Shown piece after piece: positions 1-5,440 of a stretch of DNA of 5,687 nt. The notes under the pieces were generated by a model. The model worked only from the letters and a program-made list of their open reading frames with translations. It ran no database searches and was not told the DNA's origin. Every line of letters begins with the position of its first letter. Position 1 is the first letter of the stretch. A program made the translations under genes and the position numbers. This stretch comes from Archaeoglobus sp. (lineage in GTDB: Archaea; Halobacteriota; Archaeoglobi; Archaeoglobales; Archaeoglobaceae), in the NCBI GenBank assembly GCA_003978865.1, contig QNXS01000073.1, positions 1-5,687 on the forward strand, in the 5' to 3' direction.

Positions 1-1
1 A

Positions 2-445
2 CCCGCTCCAGTGACTCCTACGGTGTCAAGCATAAGCCTTAAAGGAAATCTAACGCTATACAGCTATAACAGTTCAACTTATACGTATACGGGAACGCTT
101 AATGCCACAGCTGTTGTTTACGGCAGTGCGCTGGGAAATGTTCCTGTGACCATAACACTCTCTGTTAGCTATTATAGAGGAGGAGGTAATAGTTCATTTC
201 TCGTCACTTCCATACCTGTATACACAAACACTGTTTACACAAACAGTAAAGGAATTGCATCAATCAACAACGTAAGTGTTAAAATTCCTTTACTAACTAC
301 CATTACATACAAGTATGCATACACCCAACTGTCTGCAAGAGCAGGCTCAGTCACTGTAAGCTACATTAACACAACATCCATTGGTCGTACTGGTGGTGGT
401 ACGGTTTCAACAATAACAACACCTGCAACTATATATTATCCATAA
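2..445 (+). CDS. C-terminal part of a secreted/surface protein with an Ig-like domain (5' end outside window)
   Basis: The frame is open to the left edge (codons for P-A-P precede the GTG at 11), so this is the 3' end of a longer gene; I do not take the GTG as the start. About 147 residues are visible. They are rich in Ser, Thr, Tyr, Val and Asn and poor in charge, typical of extracellular beta-sandwich proteins. The order 'LNATAVVYGSALGNVPVTIT', then a Thr-Asn-Ser-Lys-Gly-Ile-Ala turn and a final strand 'AGSVTVSY', resembles Big_1/invasin-type or carboxypeptidase-regulatory-like Ig domains (family resemblance from memory). Six N-x-S/T sequons (NLT, NSS, NAT, NSS, NVS, NTT) suit archaeal surface N-glycosylation. 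There is no C-terminal membrane anchor or sorting signal; it ends in Y-Y-P. A short in-frame duplication (218-232 and 233-247) encodes VYTNT/VYTNS. Surface location is inferred; the specific function is unknown. Confidence 0.7.
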   Translation, partial: PAPVTPTVSSISLKGNLTLYSYNSSTYTYTGTLNATAVVYGSALGNVPVTITLSVSYYRGGGNSSFLVTSIPVYTNTVYTNSKGIASINNVSVKIPLLTTITYKYAYTQLSARAGSVTVSYINTTSIGRTGGGTVSTITTPATIYYP

Positions 446-465
446 TACTTCAATAATACTTCAAT
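444..465 (+). repeat. 11-bp perfect tandem repeat (AATACTTCAAT x2) at the gene end
   Basis: AATACTTCAAT occurs twice back to back. The first copy begins inside the TAA stop codon of the surface protein gene (443-445). It is probably a small slippage duplication in AT-rich DNA; no function can be assigned. Confidence 0.6.
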
Positions 466-567
466 TTCTTCAGATTTAGTTAATCTTTTAAATATAGCAT
501 GTCAAGAACAGTAACAAAAAAGTAAATATGTGATATATATAATTTAAGTATAGAAAATCTATAAATC

Positions 568-579
568 AAAAAATTTTTT
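568..579. terminator. A6T6 tract, probable bidirectional oligo-T terminator
   Basis: AAAAAATTTTTT lies 5 nt past the ilvC stop codon (585-587 on the minus strand) and about 120 nt past the surface gene stop. Being self-complementary it presents T6 on both strands. Oligo-T tracts are the usual intrinsic termination signal of Euryarchaeota. It sits between two convergent genes, as a shared terminator would. A weaker CTTTT run at about 485-489 could also serve the plus-strand gene. Confidence 0.45.
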
Positions 580-584
580 ATAAA

Positions 585-1589
585 TTAATCAACATCAATT
601 CCCTTAAGCCACGGCATCATTTTTCTCAGTTCTTTTCCAACCTTCTCTATTAAATGCTCTTTTTCCATCTTTAACAGTTTATTGAATACTGGTCTATTTG
701 CCTGATTCTCAAGAATCCATTCTCTCGCAAACTCTCCAGTCTGTATTTCCCTGAGGATTTTCTTCATTTCATTTCTAACACTCTCGTTTATTATTCTCTT
801 CCCTCTTGTCATCCCGCCGTACTTTGCAGTGTCGCTGACGCTGTACCACATGGCATATATTCCGCCTTCATATATCAGGTCAACTATCAGCTTTAGCTCG
901 TGCAGAGCTTCAAAGTAAGCGACTTCTGGTTGATAGCCAGCATCAACCATTGTTTCAAATGCTGCTTTTATCAACTCTGTAACACCACCGCAAAGATCGA
1001 CCTGCTCCCCAAACAGGTCAGTTTCTGTCTCCTCTTTAAAAGTTGTTTCTATCACTCCAGCTCTTGTACAGCCTATACCTTTTGCATACGCAAGAGCTTT
1101 CTTTAAAGCATCGCCACTGTAATCCTGTTCAACTGCAACAAGAGCAGGGACACCTTTGCCCTCTGCATACATCCTTCTCACGAGGTGTCCCGGACTTTTT
1201 GGGGCAACCATTGTAACGTCAACGTATTCGGGAGGAACGATCTGATTGTAGTGAATGTTGAAGCCATGTGCAAACAGTATCATGTTTCCTTCGTCAAGAC
1301 CTGATTTTACCTGCCTCTTAAAAATTTCAGGCTGTACAGTGTCAGGTACAAGCATAGCAATTATGTTTGCCTCATCCACAGCCTCACTGACTTTTTTAAC
1401 CTTTAAACCCTCATTTTCAGCTTTTTTCCAGCTTTTACTCCCCTCATAAAGCCCAACTATAACTTCAACACCAGAATCTCTGAGATTTAAAGCATGTGCA
1501 TGTCCCTGACTGCCATACCCGATTACTGCAACAACTCCATCTTTTATATACTTTAGATCTGCATCTCCATCGTAGTAAATCTTTGCCAT
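585..1589 (-). CDS. ilvC: Ketol-acid reductoisomerase, class I
   Basis: A cytosolic Mg2+- and NAD(P)H-dependent enzyme that converts 2-acetolactate to 2,3-dihydroxyisovalerate (and acetohydroxybutyrate to the isoleucine precursor). It has 334 residues, the usual short class I length. The N-terminal Rossmann domain carries GYGSQG at residues 24-29. The catalytic domain shows H108, K131 in APKSPGH, metal ligands D191 and E195 in ETETDLFGEQ, E227 and E231, and S252 in YSVSD, so all expected active-site residues are present. The cofactor loop (residues 46-54) reads G-L-Y-E-G-S-K-S-W, where the common NADPH form is G-L-R-P-G-S-K-S-W; loss of Arg and gain of Glu suggest NADH use or dual specificity (inference). 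The ATG start is preceded by GGTGG (minus strand, 1598-1594), a fair Shine-Dalgarno. The gene stands alone: no ilvB or ilvN adjoins it, and it diverges from a regulator/pantoate kinase operon. Function is very secure. Confidence 0.97.
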   Translation of the reverse strand: MAKIYYDGDADLKYIKDGVVAVIGYGSQGHAHALNLRDSGVEVIVGLYEGSKSWKKAENEGLKVKKVSEAVDEANIIAMLVPDTVQPEIFKRQVKSGLDEGNMILFAHGFNIHYNQIVPPEYVDVTMVAPKSPGHLVRRMYAEGKGVPALVAVEQDYSGDALKKALAYAKGIGCTRAGVIETTFKEETETDLFGEQVDLCGGVTELIKAAFETMVDAGYQPEVAYFEALHELKLIVDLIYEGGIYAMWYSVSDTAKYGGMTRGKRIINESVRNEMKKILREIQTGEFAREWILENQANRPVFNKLLKMEKEHLIEKVGKELRKMMPWLKGIDVD

Positions 1590-1649
1590 ACTACCACCAG
1601 TTCATTGGATGCAGCAGAAAATAAATACGTTCCGATAAAACTTTGAACT
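1590..1649. promoter_or_regulatory. Divergent promoter region between ilvC and the HTH/Zn-ribbon gene
   Basis: This 60-bp spacer has to hold both promoters. The main AT-rich block is AAAATAAATA at 1618-1627. Its centre is about 27 nt before the plus-strand ATG (1650), the TATA-to-start distance expected of a leaderless transcript, and that gene has no Shine-Dalgarno. The centre is 33 nt from the ilvC ATG, leaving room for a very short leader with GGTGG. A second minus-strand candidate, TTTTATCG near 1633-1640, would give ilvC a longer leader. A 6-bp inverted repeat, AGTTCA (1599-1604) and TGAACT (1644-1649), is centred on the AT block and could be operator half-sites, though it may be chance. 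Confidence 0.45.
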
Positions 1650-1961
1650 ATGCTTTCAGAGCATAATATTAATGATTGCAGAACTCTTAGAGAAAAACTG
1701 ATAGATCTGCTGACAGGAAATCCGGGAAAGTCTTTCACAGCAAAGGAGATATGCGAAATCCTTGATATTGAAAGTGAGGCTGAGGTCTATGCACTTATTA
1801 AACAGATTGCCAGAATTCTGAGGAGGAAGGGGGCAAAGGTTGCATTTTCCAAGCCTGTTTGCAGGAAATGCGGGTTTGTTATGTCAAAGATGGATGCGAG
1901 GAAATGCCCAAAATGCAGATCCGAATGGATTGAACCTGCAAAATTTGCAGTGTTGAGGTGA
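1650..1961 (+). CDS. Small predicted transcriptional regulator: winged-HTH plus C-terminal zinc ribbon (COG3357-like)
   Basis: A 103-residue basic protein. Residues about 10-68 look like a winged helix-turn-helix: a helix RTLREKLIDLL, then SFTAKEICEIL and a recognition region ending in the basic ARILRRKG. The C-terminus is a zinc ribbon with two Cys pairs, C71-x2-C74 and C86-x2-C89, followed by SEWIEPAKF. This matches the archaeal family described as an HTH domain fused to a Zn ribbon (family recalled from memory, COG3357). The role is presumably DNA-binding transcriptional control, but the target is not known. It is the first gene of an operon with pantoate kinase (3-bp gap, Shine-Dalgarno overlapping its stop) and diverges from ilvC, so these neighbours are the natural candidate targets. 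The ATG start has no ribosome binding site and fits a leaderless mRNA. Confidence 0.85.
   Translation: MLSEHNINDCRTLREKLIDLLTGNPGKSFTAKEICEILDIESEAEVYALIKQIARILRRKGAKVAFSKPVCRKCGFVMSKMDARKCPKCRSEWIEPAKFAVLR
1955..1961 (+). promoter_or_regulatory. Strong Shine-Dalgarno GAGGTGA for pantoate kinase, overlapping the upstream stop codon
   Basis: GAGGTGA is a near-perfect match to the archaeal anti-Shine-Dalgarno sequence. It contains the TGA stop (1959-1961) of the regulator gene and lies 3 nt before the ATG at 1965. It fixes the kinase start and implies translational coupling in one mRNA. It contrasts with the Shine-Dalgarno-less first gene of the operon. Confidence 0.85.
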
Positions 1962-1964
1962 ACC

Positions 1965-2792
1965 ATGAACGCGGGAAGTGTATGCGTTCCTGCCAGCATA
2001 ACATGCTTTTTCACTCCCGAAAAAAATGAAGATTTCTGTAAAACTGGGTCGTATGGTGTCGGAATTGCCCTGAGGGACGGTGCTAAAGCTGAATTTACGT
2101 ACTCAAATTCCGCCAAGCTGACAATTGAAGGATGTAAGCTAAAAACAGTCGAACTTGGAATTGAGCTATTGAAATCAAGATTTCCCATCAGATACGGTAC
2201 TCTGAATCTTGAGTCGAGTTACCCGATCGGATGTGGCTTGGGAATGAGCGCTGCTTTAACGTTATCAGCCCTCTTGGCTGTTGCTAAAACTTCAAATGTT
2301 TTGCAAATCGCGGATGTTGCCCATGAAGCTGAAATTAGAGCCTCTACAGGTCTTGGAGATGTTGTAACTCAAACTTTTGGTGGAGTTCTATGCAGGCTCA
2401 ACGCTGCATGCCCTTCCAAGGCAGAAGTAAGAAGGATTGAACTTTTAAAAGAGGTTGAGATTCTCGTGCTTGGAAAACTGGACACAGAAGAAATGCTTAG
2501 AGAATATGATTTCTCGTCTGGAAAGAAGCACCTTAGAGATTTTATCAGAAATCCAACAGTTGAAAGTTTATTTTACCACTCCAAATCTTTTGCCAACGAG
2601 AGTGGTGTAATGGATGGAGAAATACTCGATATTGTTGAAGCGGTTGAGGCTAATGGAGGATTGGCTTCAATGGTTATGCTTGGCAAAGCTGTTTTTGCTG
2701 TAAATGGTTTTGAAGCTTTGAAAGAATTTGGAAGACCATTCAAAGCAAAGGTTGATAGAAATGGGCTTGTTAGAGGAGGCAGGTCTTTGTAA
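1965..2792 (+). CDS. Pantoate kinase (GHMP kinase family, archaeal CoA biosynthesis)
   Basis: Phosphorylates pantoate with ATP to 4-phosphopantoate, the archaeal alternative to bacterial pantothenate synthetase/kinase; the next step is 4-phosphopantoate-beta-alanine ligase, not encoded here. It has 275 residues, in the family range. Seen in order: N-terminal signature CVPASITCFF (7-16) and a TGSYGVGIALRDG block (27-39); the GHMP ATP-binding loop PIGCGLGMSAA (87-97); HEAEIRASTGLGDVVTQTFGG (120-140) with the conserved acidic and Gly-rich residues; LGKLDTEEML (169-178); and the C-terminal GHMP motif LASMVMLGKAVFAV (233-246). In family members I recall, the N-terminal signature has His (P-x-H-I-T-x-F-F); here that position is Ser11. 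It is the second gene of the operon after the HTH/Zn-ribbon regulator, with a strong coupled Shine-Dalgarno. Its 3' end overlaps truD by 23 bp tail-to-tail. Assignment to COG1829-type pantoate kinase is confident; activity is inferred. Confidence 0.88.
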   Translation: MNAGSVCVPASITCFFTPEKNEDFCKTGSYGVGIALRDGAKAEFTYSNSAKLTIEGCKLKTVELGIELLKSRFPIRYGTLNLESSYPIGCGLGMSAALTLSALLAVAKTSNVLQIADVAHEAEIRASTGLGDVVTQTFGGVLCRLNAACPSKAEVRRIELLKEVEILVLGKLDTEEMLREYDFSSGKKHLRDFIRNPTVESLFYHSKSFANESGVMDGEILDIVEAVEANGGLASMVMLGKAVFAVNGFEALKEFGRPFKAKVDRNGLVRGGRSL

Positions 2793-4047
2793 ACTCTCTC
2801 AGAAAAACAGTTGCGTAACTACCTTTTGGCAGAGTGAACCTGAATTTCACAAAATCATCTTTTTCCATAAACTCAAATTCGGAGAATGGAATTTCTGCAA
2901 GTCTGTAACTACCTCTTGAAGAAAACTCTTTATATTCGTGTCTGAAATCTTTAAGAGATATGCCGTCGTTATCCAGCAATTCTTCCACGACTTCCTTTGC
3001 CCAGCCTTTCAGTCTGCTTTCGTATCCGGGTAGGGGAAGAGCAAGAGCACATCTTTTCAGATCTCTGAGAAGGGCAATTCTTTTCATTCTCCATTCCACA
3101 GGATAGTAATCGTTTTCAACGACCATTACCCCACTATCCGGATGAAAGAATCCAGTATAATCATCCTTTTCAATTGTTTTTAGGTCTTCGAATTCCCTTA
3201 ATCTCGCACTGAGAGTTCTGTTGAAAATGTACGATTGGTATGCGTGAACGAACATTAACTTAAGGTTTTTTGGCAGCATGAGCAGAGCCTGTTCTTCGGT
3301 TTTTCCCTCTCTGAGTGCCTGTAGCAGATTTCTCTCATATCTCAAATATGCCGGAAATTCTCTCAAACCAAGTACGGGATTCCTGCTTTCCCAGAGTTCT
3401 TCTCTTATACTTCTTACTTCAGGATTTTCATCCTTAAATGGCATTGCAACGTAAATCCAGAAAGCCTCTTTGTAATTTCTTCTTAAAATTTCCAGTCCAA
3501 CTTTGTGTGTTACAAATCTCATAGTCCCAAATCTCTGAAGTCCAAAAAAGTTTGGACACCCTCTCTCTTCAAGTTCTTTAAGTGTTCTTTGGATTAAATC
3601 TCCATCCATTGCACTTCTTACGATGATGTCAAACCTGTTCCCCAGCAGGTCTCCCAATCCTATTCTGTTTTTTGACTTGCCGAGTACATCAATTTCAACA
3701 TCTTTAATCCTAATCTTTTTCAGTTTTTCAATCTGTTCATCACTCAAACCGTAAATGCTAAAATACTGTATGCTGACTGACCTCTTGTCCTTGGTTCCAG
3801 CGTATTCTATCCTTCTCTGACTTATTTTGAGCTTTTTCGCTATAACCCTGACCAAGTTTAGCGTATCCCAGTTTACTTTCTTGATCCTTACTACAGTAAA
3901 ATTTCCTTCGTCCAGATTTAGTTTGGTCAACTCCTCAACTGTGAAATCCTCAGGTTTTTCCTTTATTTTCCCTCCAATTCCCGGAGTTGAACTGGCATAA
4001 ACTTCAATACCGACATCTCTTTCCACAGAGTACTTTGATTCAAGCAT
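2770..4047 (-). CDS. truD: tRNA pseudouridine(13) synthase TruD
   Basis: Isomerises U13 of tRNA to pseudouridine (TruD/Pus7 family). It has 425 residues, normal for archaeal members and longer than the roughly 350 of E. coli. Visible motifs: GGKIKEKPEDFTVEE (25-39) at the N-terminus; AGTKDKRSVSIQ (83-94) with the catalytic Asp87; GNRFDIIVR (136-144); GCPNFFGLQRFG (163-174), the family hallmark; FVHAYQSYIFNRTLSARL (266-283); and the C-terminal LPKGSYATVFLREF that closes the catalytic fold. The central stretch between about 175 and 380 contains the TRUD insertion domain. All key residues are present. The ATG at 4047 lacks a Shine-Dalgarno, but an AT-rich box about 30 nt upstream suggests a leaderless or near-leaderless mRNA. 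It overlaps the pantoate kinase gene by 23 bp at its 3' end and diverges from the TPR gene; neither neighbour suggests a shared pathway. Confidence 0.96.
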   Translation of the reverse strand: MLESKYSVERDVGIEVYASSTPGIGGKIKEKPEDFTVEELTKLNLDEGNFTVVRIKKVNWDTLNLVRVIAKKLKISQRRIEYAGTKDKRSVSIQYFSIYGLSDEQIEKLKKIRIKDVEIDVLGKSKNRIGLGDLLGNRFDIIVRSAMDGDLIQRTLKELEERGCPNFFGLQRFGTMRFVTHKVGLEILRRNYKEAFWIYVAMPFKDENPEVRSIREELWESRNPVLGLREFPAYLRYERNLLQALREGKTEEQALLMLPKNLKLMFVHAYQSYIFNRTLSARLREFEDLKTIEKDDYTGFFHPDSGVMVVENDYYPVEWRMKRIALLRDLKRCALALPLPGYESRLKGWAKEVVEELLDNDGISLKDFRHEYKEFSSRGSYRLAEIPFSEFEFMEKDDFVKFRFTLPKGSYATVFLREFTKTCLL

Positions 4048-4106
4048 TGTACTATCTAAGTTATTAACTCATAAAATATTTAGCCCGCAAAAAACTTGGA
4101 ACAGTC
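4048..4106. promoter_or_regulatory. Divergent promoter region between truD and the TPR gene
   Basis: A 59-bp spacer with one central AT-rich block, ATAAAATATTTA at 4071-4082. Its centre lies about 30 nt from both start codons (4047 on the minus strand, 4107 on the plus strand), and neither start has a convincing Shine-Dalgarno. The block is nearly symmetric, so it could act as TATA box in both directions, giving leaderless or very short-leader transcripts. This is position-based inference. Confidence 0.4.
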
Positions 4107-5063
4107 ATGAACAGGACTGCTATTATAGTAGCAATTGCAGCTGTACTCGCCGGTGTTGTGTTTGTGGCTTACAAGTTCGGATTTATGCTTCTCATCAGAA
4201 TAACACTTGGTGCAGGTTTTGCCCTGTTAGCCTTGGTAATGATAATCCTGACAGGAATACTAATCTATGCCAAGTCAAAGTATTTCTTGCTGTCCTTGAT
4301 TTTTTCTTTTCTTGCTCTGTATGCTGTCTACTACTGCTATTTGTGGCAGCCATTCAAAGTTCTTGCAGTTATTGCAGTATATGGTATATCCCTAATACTC
4401 GGTGTTTGGTGGTTATCCGAGCCGGATATGGGATTTTGGGAGAGAATCAAAAGTGCCAGATCGCTTGAGATGAATAAAAACTACAGGGCGGCGGCAAGAA
4501 AGTATGAGAAAGCTGGGAATTATGAGAAGGCTGCGGAGTGCTACAGTAAATCCAAAATGAAAGAGAGTGCAGCTTGGTGCTACGAGAAGGCTGGGAATTA
4601 TGAGAAGGCTGCAAAAATTTATGAAGAGCTTGCTGAAGAGCGAAAAGAAAGTTACTACTGGAAGGAGGCAAGTGAACACTACATAAAAGCTGGAAGAAGA
4701 AGTGATGCTGCAAGATGTTTGGCAAAGTATGCTGAAGAAGAACCTATGTACTGGGAAGATGTGGCAAAAATCTATGAAGAAATTGGAGAAAAAGATAAAG
4801 CAGAGGAAAGCTGGAAAAATGCCCTTGAGTACTATAAGAATGAAGCTGAAGAAGAAGGCGTTTTCTGGGAAGATGTGGCAAAAATTCAGGAGAAATTAGG
4901 TGAGATGGAGAAAGCAAAGGAGAGCTGGAAGAAGTATCTTGAATACTGCTTAAACGAAGCCAAAAAAGATGGGGCTTGGTGGAAGCACGTTGCTGAAGCT
5001 TATGAAAAACTTGGAGACATAAAAGAGGCTGAAAAAGCAAGAAAAATGATGGCTAAATCTTAA
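4107..5063 (+). CDS. Membrane-anchored TPR-repeat protein, function unknown
   Basis: 318 residues in two halves. The N-terminal third is hydrophobic with about four membrane segments (roughly 5-25, 32-55, 59-80, 83-103). From about 108 on it is charged and helical with TPR-like units: YEKAGNYEKAAECY (133-146), YEKAGNYEKAAKIYEEL (159-175), and three units of 38 residues starting at W216, W254 and W292, each of the form W-(E/K)-(D/H)-V-A followed by Y/Q-E-(E/K)-(I/L)-G and a KAEESW-like helix. TPR arrays bind proteins, so a membrane-tethered scaffold or assembly factor is likely; after four segments and with basic residues flanking the last one, the array is probably cytoplasmic (inference). 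Repeats are highly similar at DNA level, suggesting recent internal duplication. It is leaderless-like, divergent from truD, and overlaps the DUF4870 gene by 11 bp tail-to-tail. No specific partner can be named. Confidence 0.8.
   Translation: MNRTAIIVAIAAVLAGVVFVAYKFGFMLLIRITLGAGFALLALVMIILTGILIYAKSKYFLLSLIFSFLALYAVYYCYLWQPFKVLAVIAVYGISLILGVWWLSEPDMGFWERIKSARSLEMNKNYRAAARKYEKAGNYEKAAECYSKSKMKESAAWCYEKAGNYEKAAKIYEELAEERKESYYWKEASEHYIKAGRRSDAARCLAKYAEEEPMYWEDVAKIYEEIGEKDKAEESWKNALEYYKNEAEEEGVFWEDVAKIQEKLGEMEKAKESWKKYLEYCLNEAKKDGAWWKHVAEAYEKLGDIKEAEKARKMMAKS
4506..4612 (+). repeat. Intragenic direct repeat encoding EKAGNYEKAA twice
   Basis: Two 29-nt copies, 4506-4534 and 4584-4612, differ at a single base (GAGAAA versus GAGAAG near the start) and are 78 nt apart, 26 codons, in frame. 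They encode the identical peptide EKAGNYEKAA at residues 134-143 and 160-169 of the TPR protein. Near identity at synonymous sites points to recent duplication or gene conversion rather than old TPR divergence. Confidence 0.75.
4751..4978 (+). repeat. 114-bp period intragenic repeat (38-residue TPR units)
   Basis: A 21-nt exact match (4751-4771 and 4865-4885, beginning CTGGGAAGATG) marks two units 114 nt apart, exactly 38 codons. The remaining positions of the units are clearly similar (KAEESWKNALEYYKNEA versus KAKESWKKYLEYCLNEA). A third, more diverged unit starts at 4980 (W292). Confidence 0.7.
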
Positions 5064-5071
5064 TTCTTTTT
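5022..5071. terminator. Oligo-T tracts on both strands at the TPR/DUF4870 convergence
   Basis: On the plus strand CTTTTTG at 5066-5072 lies 3 nt past the TPR gene stop. On the minus strand two T5 runs (5046-5042 and 5036-5032) and a T4 run (5024-5021) follow the DUF4870 stop. Each transcript could therefore end just inside the other gene, as expected when convergent genes overlap. The minus-strand T runs also encode Lys codons of the TPR gene, so they may be coincidental. Confidence 0.35.
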
Positions 5072-5400
5072 GCCTGTTCTTCTGCGATTTCTCCAATAAT
5101 CGGTAATTTAAATCTATCTCCCTGATAGGCTTTGATCATGCACACTATCCACACTATGAAAGTCAATATCTTAATTAGACTAACTAAAAACACATCAATA
5201 AACGGAACGAACATAAAGAATAATGCAACCACCCAATTAGCTATCCATAGTGTACCGAACGCTATTATTGATTGCATTGCGTGAAATTTAACAAACTCAC
5301 TATCTTTTTCCAGAATAAAGAAAATTATGCCTGTTATAAGTCCAAAAAGATAGCACAAAGCTCCAGCAATATTTTCATCAAGTCCAGTAGACGATTTCAT
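5053..5400 (-). CDS. DUF4870-family (Tic20-like) small membrane protein
   Basis: 115 residues, full length for this family, with three predicted membrane segments (about 11-30, 43-64, 68-89). Family hallmarks, from memory of PF09685/COG3296: N-terminal STGLDENIAGALCYLFG (4-20), the loop LEKDSEFVKFHAMQS (30-44), and the C-terminal AYQGDRFKLPIIGEIAE (91-107). The molecular role of the family is not established; distant likeness to the Tic20 import component has been noted, but transport activity should not be assumed. The start at 5400 leaves the conserved SSTGLDEN near the N-terminus. No Shine-Dalgarno is seen; AT-rich DNA upstream suggests a leaderless mRNA. The 3' end overlaps the TPR gene by 11 bp. 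Both are membrane proteins, but opposite orientation gives no strong case for joint function. Confidence 0.88.
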   Translation of the reverse strand: MKSSTGLDENIAGALCYLFGLITGIIFFILEKDSEFVKFHAMQSIIAFGTLWIANWVVALFFMFVPFIDVFLVSLIKILTFIVWIVCMIKAYQGDRFKLPIIGEIAEEQAKRIKI

Positions 5401-5440
5401 ATCATAAGTTTATAAATCTTATACCTTTATTTAATTTTTT
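5401..5440 (-). promoter_or_regulatory. AT-rich promoter region of the DUF4870 gene
   Basis: On the minus strand TTAAATAAAG at 5434-5425 is centred about 29 nt before the ATG at 5400, a suitable TATA position for a leaderless mRNA. Another box, TTTATAA near 5416-5410, is too close to the start to serve it. No Shine-Dalgarno is present. The placement is inference; several overlapping AT-rich boxes make the choice uncertain. Confidence 0.3.

Noticed and set aside
11..445. GTG at 11 as the real start of a 144-residue protein
   Set aside because: The frame is open to the window edge with P-A-P before it, no ribosome binding site is visible, and the residues look like mid-domain sequence. A truncated gene is more likely.
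446..584. A small RNA gene or tRNA in the surface gene/ilvC spacer
   Set aside because: The region is very AT-rich, with no cloverleaf or stable GC-rich stem; only the tandem 11-mer and the A6T6 tract stand out.
1787..2188. 133-residue minus-strand frame opposite the regulator and kinase genes
   Set aside because: It spans two well-supported genes in antisense, has no family features and no promoter context.
2728..2919. Plus-strand frame spanning the pantoate kinase end and the truD 3' end
   Set aside because: It is out of frame with the kinase gene and antisense to truD, both of which have clear family motifs here.
4506..4612. Short repeats as a CRISPR array
   Set aside because: Only two copies, in frame within a coding region and encoding TPR helices; the spacer between them is also coding.
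4413..5040. Minus-strand open frames opposite the TPR gene (4413-4679, 4447-4725, 4744-5040)
   Set aside because: They are shadows of the repetitive, purine-rich TPR coding strand; their Ser/Leu/Phe/His-rich low-complexity products look like no protein family.
5053..5400. DUF4870 protein as a protein-import channel because of its Tic20 likeness
   Set aside because: The similarity is remote and the family has no established transport role; calling it an importer would be over-annotation.
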